DNA of 64,000 nucleotides, from assembly GCF_004151275.2 (NCBI RefSeq), contig NZ_CP130821.1, positions 372,001-436,000 on the forward strand. The letters are read 5' to 3'. Below the pieces are notes generated by a model that saw nothing but the letters and a program-made list of their open reading frames with translations, searched no databases and had not been told where the DNA came from. Of this stretch, positions 45,712-53,995 are shown one piece after another. Origin of the DNA: Flavobacterium dauae. GTDB lineage: Bacteria; Bacteroidota; Bacteroidia; Flavobacteriales; Flavobacteriaceae. The position numbers and the translations under genes are program-made. Within the stretch, counting starts at the first letter, position 1; each line of letters starts with the position of its first letter.

Positions 45712-47298
45712 ATGAAAAAATATCAATCAATATTTTTAGCGGCATTCGCATTTAGCTTTGTGGCTTGTGAACCCGAATTTGAACATCCTGTTACAAATGA
45801 ATCTTATTCAAAAGGCGAAGCAGATTTTACAACCTATGTTGCATTGGGAAATTCATTAACCTCTGGATTTATGGACGGTACAATGTATCGTTCGGGACAG
45901 CAATATTCATTTCCTAATTTGTTGGCAAAGCAATTTGCCGTTGTAGGTGGTGGTAGTTTTACACAGCCATCGTTCACTGATGATACAAATGATATGGGTG
46001 GATTATTGTTTATGGGGCAACCAGTGGCGGCTACCCGTTTAATTTTAAATATGTCAACAAGCAGCCCGGAAAATTTAACCGGTGTTCCAACAATAGAAAT
46101 CAGTAATTTGCAGGCAAAAGCTTATAATAATATGGGCGTGCCTTTAGCAAAATCATTCCATTTGCTGGCATCGGGCTACGGCAATCTTGCCAACATGGCT
46201 ACCGGTACGGCAAATCCTTATTTTGTACGCCACGCAACCAGTCCAAATACTACGATTTTAAGCGATGCTATGAGTTTAAACCCAACGTTTTTTACTAACT
46301 GGATTGGTTCAAACGATGTATTGTCTTATGCAACATCTGGTGGAGTAGGAGTAAATCAAGAAGGTAATCTGGATCCGACTACTTATGGCAGTAATGATAT
46401 TACCGATCCGCAGGTATTTGAAGCCGCTTATAAAACAATTATCAATACCTTAACAAGCAACGGTGCAAAAGGTGTTGTGGCAACCATTCCCGATATTACT
46501 TCGATCCCGCATTTTACAACGGTGCCCTACAATCCTTTAACAGCAGAAGGTTTAGGTGGAGAAACAGTTGTGAAACAATTAAACGAAACATTGTTTGAGA
46601 AGATGAAAGCAGTTCTTTCGATCCTTGGACAAGGAGATCGTATTCAGACTTTTAACAGCAACCAAGGCAATCCGTTGTTAATTATCGACGAAGATTTAGC
46701 AGATTTATCGCAGCAAATAACCACAATTGTTTCGCAAGACCAGCAGCTGGCTCCTTTAGCACCTATATTAGGACAATTATATGGCAAAGCACGCCACGCA
46801 ACTAAAAGCGATTTGTTTGTACTGGGAACAAGTTCTGTAATAGGTTCGGCATCACAGTCGGCAATTCTTGAAAACGTTCCATCTCCTTATAAAGAGCTGC
46901 TTGGGAAAATTGGCGTAACTTTTCCGTTAGAAGATAAATATGTTTTAATTCCTTCAGAACAACAACAAATTAAAACTGCTACCGATAAGTTTAATGATAT
47001 TATCTGGTCGGTTAGTGGTTCTAAAAAATTAGCAATTGCCGATATGAACGCCATTATGCGTTATTTAACTTCGGGAATACGTTTAAGCGACGGGCAACTA
47101 TACACGGCAGATTATTTTAAAGGAACCGAAAATATGAATAAAGTATTGTTTTCATTGGACGGAGTGCATCCAAATCCACGGGGGTATGCCTTTGTTGCCA
47201 ACGAAATTTTAAAGGTAATTAACGAACATTATAAATCGAATTTGCCTTTGTTAGTGCCGGGTAATTATCCGGGTGTAACCATAAAAGCATCAAATTAA
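45712..47298 (+). CDS. SGNH/GDSL hydrolase lipoprotein
   Basis: The 528-residue product has a lipoprotein signal (FAFSFVACEPEF, Cys19). Block I of the SGNH fold is ALGNSLTSGF, where GNSL replaces GDSL and keeps the Ser nucleophile. A block III-like motif is WIGSNDVL, and block V is SLDGVHPNPRGYAFVAN with the catalytic Asp-x-x-His. Block spacing is longer than in small esterases. It is cotranscribed with the FadL-type porin and likely acts in the outer membrane on lipids or acyl esters. Confidence 0.92.
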   Translation: MKKYQSIFLAAFAFSFVACEPEFEHPVTNESYSKGEADFTTYVALGNSLTSGFMDGTMYRSGQQYSFPNLLAKQFAVVGGGSFTQPSFTDDTNDMGGLLFMGQPVAATRLILNMSTSSPENLTGVPTIEISNLQAKAYNNMGVPLAKSFHLLASGYGNLANMATGTANPYFVRHATSPNTTILSDAMSLNPTFFTNWIGSNDVLSYATSGGVGVNQEGNLDPTTYGSNDITDPQVFEAAYKTIINTLTSNGAKGVVATIPDITSIPHFTTVPYNPLTAEGLGGETVVKQLNETLFEKMKAVLSILGQGDRIQTFNSNQGNPLLIIDEDLADLSQQITTIVSQDQQLAPLAPILGQLYGKARHATKSDLFVLGTSSVIGSASQSAILENVPSPYKELLGKIGVTFPLEDKYVLIPSEQQQIKTATDKFNDIIWSVSGSKKLAIADMNAIMRYLTSGIRLSDGQLYTADYFKGTENMNKVLFSLDGVHPNPRGYAFVANEILKVINEHYKSNLPLLVPGNYPGVTIKASN

Positions 47299-47311
47299 AA
47301 TAAATAAAGCT

Positions 47312-47653
47312 ATGAGAATTTTAATCAATTTAATTGTAACGGCGGTCATCGTTTTCTTGCTCGCCAACTTTTTACCGGGCATCAGTGTCGATGGTTTTGG
47401 TTCATCAATAATCGTTGTAATTGTTTTGGCGATATTGAATTTTTTGGTGAAGCCGATCCTTCAGTTAATTTCCATCCCGATAACCATTTTAACATTAGGA
47501 TTGTTTCTTTTTGTAATCAACGCATTAATCATAATGTTGTGCGGAAGTATTGTTGGCGGATTCCACGTTGACGGCTTTTTTCCGGCACTGTTATTCAGTT
47601 TGGTATTGTCTATTGTGCAATCAATTGTAGGAGGATTAATGAGTGGGGATTAA
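47312..47653 (+). CDS. Four-TM membrane protein of the PF04020 type ("phage holin family")
   Basis: The 113-residue protein is almost wholly hydrophobic with about four membrane helices: LINLIVTAVIVFLLANFLPG, IVVIVLAILNFLVKPIL, ITILTLGLFLFVINALIIML and ALLFSLVLSIVQSIVGGL. The pattern NFLVKPIL...LTLGLFLFVINA is that of PF04020, named after a mycobacteriophage holin but widespread in non-phage bacteria. Its function is unknown. It lies 13 bases after the GDSL gene. Confidence 0.9.
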   Translation: MRILINLIVTAVIVFLLANFLPGISVDGFGSSIIVVIVLAILNFLVKPILQLISIPITILTLGLFLFVINALIIMLCGSIVGGFHVDGFFPALLFSLVLSIVQSIVGGLMSGD

Positions 47654-47689
47654 TTTTTACTAAGAATTAATATTCAATTATTTAAAAAT

Positions 47690-47720
47690 TTGATTGGCTT
47701 GTAAAAATAATGTATTTTTG
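47690..47720 (+). promoter_or_regulatory. Promoter of tig
   Basis: TTG (47690-47692), a 20-base spacer and TATTTTTG (47713-47720) match the Bacteroidota consensus closely. The box ends 33 bases before the tig start codon. Confidence 0.75.
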
Positions 47721-47753
47721 CAAGCCAATTTTAGTTACAAAACAAAATTTACA

Positions 47754-49076
47754 ATGAATATCACAAGAAATAATGTAGATGCTTTAAATGCAGTTATCAC
47801 AATTAATGTGGCAAAAGAAGATTTTGCAGCAAAAGTAGAAAACGTTCTTAAAGATTATAGAAAGAACGCAAATATCCCAGGTTTCAGAAAAGGACAGGTA
47901 CCTGCTGCATTGGTGAAAAAACAATACGGACAGGCAATCATGTTCGATGAGGTTAATAAATTATTGCAAGAAAGTTTAAACAATTATTTAAACGAAGAAA
48001 AGATTGATATTCTAGGAAACCCACTTCCGGTTGCTAAAGATATCGATTGGGAAGCCGATACATTAAGCTTTGATTTTGAATTAGGTTTAGCACCAGAATT
48101 TACGGTTGATTTAGAAAGTGCAAATAAAGCTGCTAAATATCAAATTGTTGCTGATGACGAAATGATTAACGAGCAGGTAGAATACATTCAAAAACAATAC
48201 GGTAAATTAGTTTCAAAAGAAAAAGCTGAAGAAGGTGATGATATTCGTGTAAAAGTTTCAAACACAGCAGAAGGAATTGAAAACGAAACTACATTCAACA
48301 TTTCTGATATCCGCACAAAAACAAACCAAAAGAAATTCATCGGTAAAAAAGTTAACGATGAGGTTACTATTTCTACCAAAGGTTTGTTTGAAGACGAACA
48401 TAAATTAATGGACGTTTTAAAAGTTGACCACGATAAAGTACACGGTTTAGACGTTGAGGTAACTTTTACGATCGAAGAAATATCAACTCAGGAAAAAGCA
48501 GAGTTAAATCAAGAGTTTTTTGATAAATTATTTGGTGAAGGCAAAGTAACTTCAGAAGAAGAATTAAGAAACCGTATCAAAGAAGACGCTGAAAAACAAT
48601 TCGCTCAACAAGCTGATCAAAAGTTTATGAACGATACAGTGGAGGCTTTGGTTGAAAATACAAAATTCGACTTGCCAAAAGAATTCTTGGTAAAATGGTT
48701 ACAAACTGCTGGCGAAACACAATTAACACCAGAACAAGCCGAAGAAGAATACACAAAATCAGAAAAAGGATTGCGTTACCAGTTAATCGAAGGAAAAATC
48801 ATTACAGATAACGAGTTGCAAATCACGTTCGACGAAATTAAAGAGTACACTTCAGGTTTAATCAAAGATCAAATGGCACAATTTGGTCAGTTAGAACCAT
48901 CAGAAGAAGATGTAACAAATATCGTGTCCCGCGTTTTATCAAATCAAGAAGAAGTGAAGCGTATTTCTGAACAATTAATGAACGATAAAATGATGAAATT
49001 GTTTACAAAGAAAGTTAACGCAAACGCAAAAGAAGTAACTTACAAAGATTTCGTTAAAGAGGTTTACGGAGAATAA
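47754..49076 (+). CDS. tig: Trigger factor (peptidyl-prolyl isomerase chaperone)
   Basis: Trigger factor binds ribosomes near the exit tunnel and shields nascent chains. From the ATG at 47754 it has 440 residues. The ribosome-docking signature is NIPGFRKGQVPAALVKKQYG. The middle domain is a degenerate FKBP-like region (EEGDDIRVKVSNTAEG to VTFTIEEIS), and the C-terminal half is the helical chaperone body. An upstream extension to 47694 would include the promoter and is rejected. It is followed by clpP and clpX, the usual chaperone-protease order. Confidence 0.95.
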   Translation: MNITRNNVDALNAVITINVAKEDFAAKVENVLKDYRKNANIPGFRKGQVPAALVKKQYGQAIMFDEVNKLLQESLNNYLNEEKIDILGNPLPVAKDIDWEADTLSFDFELGLAPEFTVDLESANKAAKYQIVADDEMINEQVEYIQKQYGKLVSKEKAEEGDDIRVKVSNTAEGIENETTFNISDIRTKTNQKKFIGKKVNDEVTISTKGLFEDEHKLMDVLKVDHDKVHGLDVEVTFTIEEISTQEKAELNQEFFDKLFGEGKVTSEEELRNRIKEDAEKQFAQQADQKFMNDTVEALVENTKFDLPKEFLVKWLQTAGETQLTPEQAEEEYTKSEKGLRYQLIEGKIITDNELQITFDEIKEYTSGLIKDQMAQFGQLEPSEEDVTNIVSRVLSNQEEVKRISEQLMNDKMMKLFTKKVNANAKEVTYKDFVKEVYGE

Positions 49077-49095
49077 TTTTCTGCAAAAAAATAAG

Positions 49096-49103
49096 TATAT
49101 TTG
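49096..49103 (+). promoter_or_regulatory. -7 box of clpP abutting the tig terminator
   Basis: TATATTTG matches TAnnTTTG exactly. Its last base touches the first base of the hairpin stem at 49104. No clear TTG precedes it. Confidence 0.5.
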
Positions 49104-49136
49104 AGCGTCGAACAAAAAGTTTCGACGCTTATTTTT
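49104..49136 (+). terminator. Terminator of tig
   Basis: AGCGTCGAA (49104-49112) and TTCGACGCT (49121-49129) form a perfect 9-bp stem with an eight-base loop, followed by TATTTTTT. Confidence 0.88.
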
Positions 49137-49158
49137 TATAACATTTTAGAAAAAAAAT

Positions 49159-49836
49159 ATGGATTACGGTAAAGAATTTAGAAAATACGCTACCAAGCAT
49201 CACAAAGTAAATAATTTGTATTACGATAAAATGGTAAGCAAAATGACACCAACAGGTAGTATGACTCCTTATATTATCGAAGAACGTCCAATGAACATTG
49301 CATCAATGGATGTTTTTTCACGTTTAATGATGGATCGTATTATTTTCTTAGGGTCGGGAGTAGATGATTACGTAGCAAATATCATTCAGGCACAATTGCT
49401 GTTTTTAGAAAGCGTTGATGCATCAAAAGATATTTCAATATACATTAATTCACCAGGCGGCAGTGTGTATGCAGGATTGGGAATTTACGATACCATGCAA
49501 TTTGTAAAACCAGAAGTAGCAACGATTTGTACAGGTATGGCAGCATCAATGGGTGCCGTTTTATTATGTGCCGGTGCCGACGGAAAACGTTCTGCATTGC
49601 CACATTCACGCGTAATGATTCACCAACCGTCGGGTGGTGCCCAAGGGGTGGCAACCGATATGGAAATCAACTTAAAAGAGATGTTGAAATTAAAAGAAGA
49701 ATTATATCAAATTATTTCAAAACACTCAAAACAACCTTTTGATAAAGTATTCAAAGATTCGGAACGCGATTACTGGATGCGTGCCGATGAAGCAAAAGAA
49801 TACGGAATGATTGATGAAGTTTTAACAAGAGAATAA
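49159..49836 (+). CDS. clpP: ATP-dependent Clp protease proteolytic subunit ClpP
   Basis: ClpP is the serine-protease barrel fed by ClpX. The 225-residue protein carries the triad: Ser in [16 protein letters not shown], His in [13 protein letters not shown], and Asp in [14 protein letters not shown]. The processing-site region and [26 protein letters not shown] are standard. It is about 20-30 residues longer at the N-terminus than E. coli ClpP, common in Bacteroidota. It is four bases upstream of clpX. Confidence 0.97.
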   Translation: MDYGKEFRKYATKHHKVNNLYYDKMVSKMTPTGSMTPYIIEERPMNIASMDVFSRLMMDRIIFLGSGVDDYVANIIQAQLLFLESVDASKDISIYINSPGGSVYAGLGIYDTMQFVKPEVATICTGMAASMGAVLLCAGADGKRSALPHSRVMIHQPSGGAQGVATDMEINLKEMLKLKEELYQIISKHSKQPFDKVFKDSERDYWMRADEAKEYGMIDEVLTRE

Positions 49837-49840
49837 TAGA

Positions 49841-51070
49841 ATGAAAGAAGGATTTAACTGTTCTTTTTGCGGACGTCCAAAAGCCGAAACCAACATATTG
49901 ATTGCCGGTATCGATGCACATATTTGCGAGCACTGTGTAGAGCAGGCACACGGTATTGTAATGGAAGAACTAAAGTCGCAAAATGGATCAGGATTGTCAG
50001 ATGAGGTTTTGTTAAAAAAGCCACAAGAAATCAGAGCGTTTTTAGACCAGTATGTAATTGGTCAGGAACAAACCAAAAAAGTATTGTCGGTTGCCGTTTA
50101 TAATCATTACAAGCGTTTGTTACAGCAAAATGCTAAAAACGATGTCGAAATCGAAAAAAGTAATATCATTGTTGTTGGTCAAACCGGAACAGGAAAAACA
50201 TTGGTGGCAAAAACCATTGCGCGTATGCTGAATGTACCTTTGGCTATTGTTGATGCTACTGTTTTAACCGAGGCAGGTTATGTGGGCGAAGACGTAGAAG
50301 GTATTTTAACCAAGTTGTTGCAAGCTGCCGATTACGATGTGGATAAAGCACAACGGGGAATTATTTTTATTGACGAAATAGATAAAATTGCCCGTAAAAG
50401 CGATAACCCGTCAATAACCCGTGATGTAAGCGGAGAAGGCGTACAGCAGGCTTTGTTGAAACTTTTAGAGGGATCTGTTGTAAACGTACCGCCAAAAGGA
50501 GGTAGAAAACATCCCGATCAAAAGTTTATCGAAGTAAACACGCAAAATATTTTGTTTATTGCTGGCGGGGCGTTTGACGGAATTGAACGCATCATTACCA
50601 AACGTTTGAATTTTCACGCGGTTGGTTTTGGATCTTCTAAAGAAAACGGCAAAGCAGATAAAAGCAACCTGTTACAGTACATCATACCAAAAGATTTAAA
50701 AGATTTTGGATTGATTCCTGAAATCATTGGCCGTTTGCCGGTGTTAACACATATGGATCCGTTAGATCGCGAGACCTTGCGTTCTATTTTAACCGAGCCT
50801 AAAAACGCATTGGTAAAGCAATACCAAAAGTTATTTGAAATGGACGGAATTACCTTGACCTTTACCGAAGATGCTTTGTGGTATATTGTAGATAAAGCGT
50901 TAGAATATAAGTTGGGTGCCCGCGGATTACGTTCGCTTTGCGAAGCCGTTTTAACCGACCCTATGTATGAACTGCCAGGATCTGACCACATTGAATTAGA
51001 AGTAGATCAAGAATTTGTAAAGCACGCTTTAGATAAAAATTTAATGAAACGATTGGCTTTAACGGTTTAA
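49841..51070 (+). CDS. clpX: ATP-dependent Clp protease ATPase subunit ClpX
   Basis: ClpX unfolds substrates and threads them into ClpP. The 409-residue protein has the N-terminal zinc-binding domain (Cys7, Cys10, Cys29, Cys32), Walker [18 protein letters not shown], Walker [14 protein letters not shown], the GGRKHPDQ pore loop and [15 protein letters not shown], then sensor 2 in [15 protein letters not shown]. It is cotranscribed with clpP. Confidence 0.98.
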   Translation: MKEGFNCSFCGRPKAETNILIAGIDAHICEHCVEQAHGIVMEELKSQNGSGLSDEVLLKKPQEIRAFLDQYVIGQEQTKKVLSVAVYNHYKRLLQQNAKNDVEIEKSNIIVVGQTGTGKTLVAKTIARMLNVPLAIVDATVLTEAGYVGEDVEGILTKLLQAADYDVDKAQRGIIFIDEIDKIARKSDNPSITRDVSGEGVQQALLKLLEGSVVNVPPKGGRKHPDQKFIEVNTQNILFIAGGAFDGIERIITKRLNFHAVGFGSSKENGKADKSNLLQYIIPKDLKDFGLIPEIIGRLPVLTHMDPLDRETLRSILTEPKNALVKQYQKLFEMDGITLTFTEDALWYIVDKALEYKLGARGLRSLCEAVLTDPMYELPGSDHIELEVDQEFVKHALDKNLMKRLALTV

Positions 51071-51076
51071 ATATTT

Positions 51077-51107
51077 ATCCCTTTCATAACGAAAGGGATT
51101 TGTTTTT
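51077..51107 (+). terminator. Terminator of clpPX
   Basis: ATCCCTTTC (51077-51085) and GAAAGGGAT (51091-51099) form a perfect 9-bp stem with an ATAAC loop, then TTGTTTTT. Confidence 0.87.
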
Positions 51108-51163
51108 AATAAGGATTTGTCTGAAAATTAAATAGTTTTTTGTAGTTTTAAAGAAAAAATAAA

Positions 51164-51877
51164 ATGAAAAAGTTATTAATTGTATTATTTTTAAGCGTTG
51201 GTGTACTTTCGTGCAATAAAAAAGTAGATTTGTCTGGTGAAATCATCAATCAAACAATAAAAACAGAGGATTATACCGCTGTTTTAAACAATTCGTTTGC
51301 AAGAATCGAGGTAGATTCAACAGTTTCTACAAACGAGATTTTACTAATTGGCGATAAATCATTAATTGACAATCTTGAAATAGCAAATAAAAACGGACAA
51401 TTATCAATCACTAACAAAGAATCGCTTTCGTTTAAAGGAGATAATAGCCAGTTACTTATAAAGATAAATAATCGTAATTTGCAAAAACTGGTCATTGCAG
51501 GTGCGGGCTCTTTTGCAACTAATGATGTTGCTTTAACAAACGATGTAGAATTTCATATTTCGGGTGCGGGCGAAATTAATGCGAAAGTAAACAACAACAT
51601 AACCCATGTGTCAGTTACCGGAGCAGGAAGCATACGTTTAAAAGGTGTTAGCAATGAACTGAAAGCAACCATGACTGGTGCCGGAAATCTAAAAGCCGAA
51701 GAATTAACCAATAAGTTAGCAAATATTGAAATTTCGGGTGCCGGAAGTGCAAAAATTAACACTTCTGAAGAAATTAATGTACGTATTTCGGGTGTAGGAA
51801 ATTTAAAGTATAAAGAATACGATCAACTTAAAATAGTGAAACAAATATCGGGCATAGGTAATGTAAAGCCGTATTAA
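51164..51877 (+). CDS. GIN-domain (DUF2807) lipoprotein
   Basis: The 237-residue protein has a lipoprotein signal (LFLSVGVLSC, Cys17). From about residue 40 it forms the head-GIN domain, a putative auto-transporter-like adhesin beta-helix. The repeated phrase is G-A-G-S/E/N: VIAGAGSFATND, ISGAGEINAKV, VTGAGSIRLKG, MTGAGNLKAEE, ISGAGSAKINT, ISGVGNLKYKE and ISGIGNVKPY, spaced about 20 residues apart. The function is unknown. It heads a short run with a YegP-like gene and a second GIN protein. Confidence 0.93.
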   Translation: MKKLLIVLFLSVGVLSCNKKVDLSGEIINQTIKTEDYTAVLNNSFARIEVDSTVSTNEILLIGDKSLIDNLEIANKNGQLSITNKESLSFKGDNSQLLIKINNRNLQKLVIAGAGSFATNDVALTNDVEFHISGAGEINAKVNNNITHVSVTGAGSIRLKGVSNELKATMTGAGNLKAEELTNKLANIEISGAGSAKINTSEEINVRISGVGNLKYKEYDQLKIVKQISGIGNVKPY

Positions 51878-51945
51878 AAAAAACAAGAAAACCAAGTTTC
51901 ATTTCACTAATTTTATGAATAGCTTTGTGTGTATTTAATCAAAAA

Positions 51946-52305
51946 ATGGGCACATTAGTAATTAGTAAAAAAGAAAATAACACGTATAAATACACATACA
52001 ACAACCGTAAGGGAAATGCGATTTTTACGAGTAACAGTTACAGTTCAAAGGCGCAATGTTTAAGCGAAATTAACATATTAAAGCGCAATTTTTCGGTAAT
52101 CACATTTGTTCATTACAAAACGCCTTCGGGGAAAATGTTTTTTAAAGTAAACGTTAACAATCACATTTTAGGGGTAAGTAGAAAATTTACTACCCCGCTT
52201 TTAATGGAAAAAGGACTGAACGATTTAAAAAATAATTTCTTAACTTCGGAAGTGTTAGATTTTACCGAAGACGTTTTTAGTACGTTGACCGAAGAAATCA
52301 TCTAA
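51946..52305 (+). CDS. YegP-like (DUF1508) protein
   Basis: The 119-residue protein has no signal peptide. It contains two partial DUF1508-like blocks: TLVISKKENNTYKYTYNNRKGNAIFTSNSYSSKAQCLSEI and a degenerate second half FVHYKTPSGKMFFKVNVNNHILGVSRKF. Classic YegP proteins have two tandem GN(Q/R)xI-S-E-x-Y-S-S-KxxCxxGI units, of which the first is clear here. The ATG at 51946 is preferred over a TTG at 51925. The function is unknown. Confidence 0.82.
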   Translation: MGTLVISKKENNTYKYTYNNRKGNAIFTSNSYSSKAQCLSEINILKRNFSVITFVHYKTPSGKMFFKVNVNNHILGVSRKFTTPLLMEKGLNDLKNNFLTSEVLDFTEDVFSTLTEEII

Positions 52306-52323
52306 ATCGATAAATATTTTATT

Positions 52324-53043
52324 ATGAAGAAAATTTTAGCCTTGTTTTTTGTATCGTTAGTAACCATAACAAGTTATGCACAAGACAGAAAAATAAAAGG
52401 AAACGGAGTGGTGCAAGACCGCAACCGCAGAGTTCAAAAATACACCAAGTTAGTTGTAGATGGAGATCTTACGGTATTAATATTAAATAACCCATTTAAA
52501 AATACCATTCAAACAAGCGGAGACGGAAATTTACATCAGCTAATTCAGGTAAGTGTAGAAAATGAAGTTTTAACACTTAAACGCAAACCGGGGTTTGAAA
52601 TTGTAAGTCAAACCGAACCCTTAAAAATAACGCTTACTACAAGAGATTTAACCGAAATTACTAAAAACGGAGATAAAGGAAGCATAACAAATATGGGAGC
52701 TGTTGAAATAGCAAAGCTTACTTTAACCAATACCGGTAACGGCGAAATGAATTTGCGGGTAAGAGTAGAAGAGCTTGTGCTGAATACCGAAAATGATGCT
52801 GCTATAACCGTGGAAGGAAATGCCAATACGGTAAAAATAAACAGCAAAAGTTCAGGCGATATTATGGCAAAAGAACTGTCTGCTTTTTATACAGAATTAA
52901 ATTCTTCGGGTTCTGGCAATATCTATACCAATACCGTAAATGGGATAGATGGTAGCTTAAACGGAAGCGGCAATTTGTATTACCGCATAACGAAGACCGT
53001 TAATGTAACAGAAAATGCAGAAGGAAAAGTTATTAAAGAATAA
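52324..53043 (+). CDS. GIN-domain (DUF2807) secreted protein
   Basis: The 239-residue protein has a Sec signal peptide (ILALFFVSLVTITSYAQ) without a lipobox, then a DUF2807 beta-repeat domain with phrases such as TTRDLTEITKNGDKGS, LNTENDAAITVEGNAN, SKSSGDIMAKEL, NSSGSGNIYTN and LNGSGNLYYRI. It resembles the GIN protein at 51164 but has more divergent repeats. It lies 18 bases after the YegP-like gene. It is probably cell-surface or periplasmic. Confidence 0.9.
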   Translation: MKKILALFFVSLVTITSYAQDRKIKGNGVVQDRNRRVQKYTKLVVDGDLTVLILNNPFKNTIQTSGDGNLHQLIQVSVENEVLTLKRKPGFEIVSQTEPLKITLTTRDLTEITKNGDKGSITNMGAVEIAKLTLTNTGNGEMNLRVRVEELVLNTENDAAITVEGNANTVKINSKSSGDIMAKELSAFYTELNSSGSGNIYTNTVNGIDGSLNGSGNLYYRITKTVNVTENAEGKVIKE

Positions 53044-53115
53044 TGTTTAAAATACTCATAAACAGAAAATTAATTAAATTAATTGAAAAAAGTTTTTTTT
53101 AGCGTGTTTTTTTCT

Positions 53116-53145
53116 TTGTAAATATTAAAATTCCTCTTACATTTG
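53116..53145 (+). promoter_or_regulatory. Promoter of tRNA-Met
   Basis: TTG (53116-53118), a 19-base spacer and TACATTTG (53138-53145) match the consensus exactly. The tRNA starts 21 bases later. It is the cleanest promoter in the window. Confidence 0.8.
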
Positions 53146-53166
53146 CAACCGAAATAAAAAACCAAT

Positions 53167-53240
53167 GGCGAGGTAGCTCAGTTGGTTAGAGCGCAGGATT
53201 CATAACCCTGAGGTCACGGGTTCAACTCCCGTCTTCGCTA
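53167..53240 (+). tRNA. tRNA-Met (anticodon CAT, elongator type)
   Basis: The 74-base sequence folds into a full cloverleaf. The acceptor stem pairs GGCGAGG with CTTCGCT (two G:T wobbles), followed by the D arm GCTC...GAGC, anticodon stem CAGGA/CCCTG-type around loop TTCATAA (anticodon CAT at 53201-53203), and T arm ACGGG TTCAACT CCCGT. The first acceptor base is paired by a wobble and there is no GGG/CCC anticodon-stem signature, so it is not the initiator. A CAT tRNA could instead be tRNA-Ile(k2C), which sequence alone does not fully exclude. CCA is not encoded. Confidence 0.95.
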
Positions 53241-53242
53241 CT

Positions 53243-53276
53243 AAAAAGAGAATCAATTTATTGGTTCTCTTTTTTA
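53243..53276 (+). terminator. Terminator after tRNA-Met
   Basis: AAAAAGAGAATCAA (53243-53256) pairs with TTGGTTCTCTTTTT (53261-53274) across a TTTA loop with one G:T pair, ending in a T run. Confidence 0.88.
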
Positions 53277-53382
53277 TTTCTACTTTCTCAATTAAATAAT
53301 TTAACTAAATCACCCTGTAAAAACCATTAATTTTTGTAAATTACATTTTAAACTTGTTTCAAATAATTAAAACGAACAATCA

Positions 53383-53982
53383 ATGAATAAAATACTGCCT
53401 TTTTTAATTCTGATTTCTTTTACAGTTAGTTGTGGAAATAGCGATCGTGAACAACAATTGAAAGAAAGAGAAAAAGCTTTACAAATACGCATTGATTCTT
53501 TTGCAGCTAAAGAAAACGACTACAAAGCACTTTTAAGAATGAAAGACAGTATTGCTGTTTTAGATTCAATCAAAAAACTTACTGATTCAATAAATTTAAC
53601 CGCTGTAAAACCTTGGGCAGACAGCCTTGCGGGTAAATGGAGTGGTAGAATAATCTGTACAGAATCAAATTGTACCGATTATGTAATTGGTGATCAAAGG
53701 GTAAATACTTGGGATTTTGCTAATGACACATTGAAGCTATACGCTAATCTTTTAAATAATAAAAATGAAATTGTTCGCACGTATGATGCTGCTTTTAAAG
53801 GTAATGATATCATTTTATCGCATATAACAGATCCTTCTGTAGCAAAAAATGTGCAAATCAGAACCATTTTAAACAATATCCAAAAAGATAAATTAACGGG
53901 TACTTACACCATTGTTAAAGAAAATGATTGTATCGCTAAATTCTCGATAGAACTTACAAGACCTTCTAACAGAACCAAATAA
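53383..53982 (+). CDS. Lipoprotein with N-terminal coiled coil, unknown function
   Basis: The 199-residue product has a lipoprotein signal (LILISFTVSC, Cys17), then a charged coiled coil (REQQLKEREKALQIRIDSFAAKEND...DSIKKLTDSIN, about residues 22-72). A small beta-rich domain follows: LAGKWSGRIICTESNCTDYVIGDQRVNTWDF to KLTGTYTIVKENDCIAKFSIEL, with cysteines that may pair. The domain looks lipocalin- or META-like in rhythm, but I cannot name it. It is followed after 13 bases by the antiporter gene. Confidence 0.82.
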   Translation: MNKILPFLILISFTVSCGNSDREQQLKEREKALQIRIDSFAAKENDYKALLRMKDSIAVLDSIKKLTDSINLTAVKPWADSLAGKWSGRIICTESNCTDYVIGDQRVNTWDFANDTLKLYANLLNNKNEIVRTYDAAFKGNDIILSHITDPSVAKNVQIRTILNNIQKDKLTGTYTIVKENDCIAKFSIELTRPSNRTK

Positions 53983-53995
53983 ACTTACCGAAAAT

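Noticed and set aside
47312..47653. Phage holin
   Set aside because: PF04020 proteins are common chromosomal membrane proteins, and the gene sits between a GDSL lipoprotein and tig.
47694..47753. N-terminal extension of trigger factor
   Set aside because: It begins inside the promoter spacer and covers the -7 box; MNITRNN at 47754 is the family start.
53167..53240. Initiator tRNA-fMet
   Set aside because: The first acceptor pair is a G:T pair and the anticodon stem lacks the three G:C pairs of initiators.
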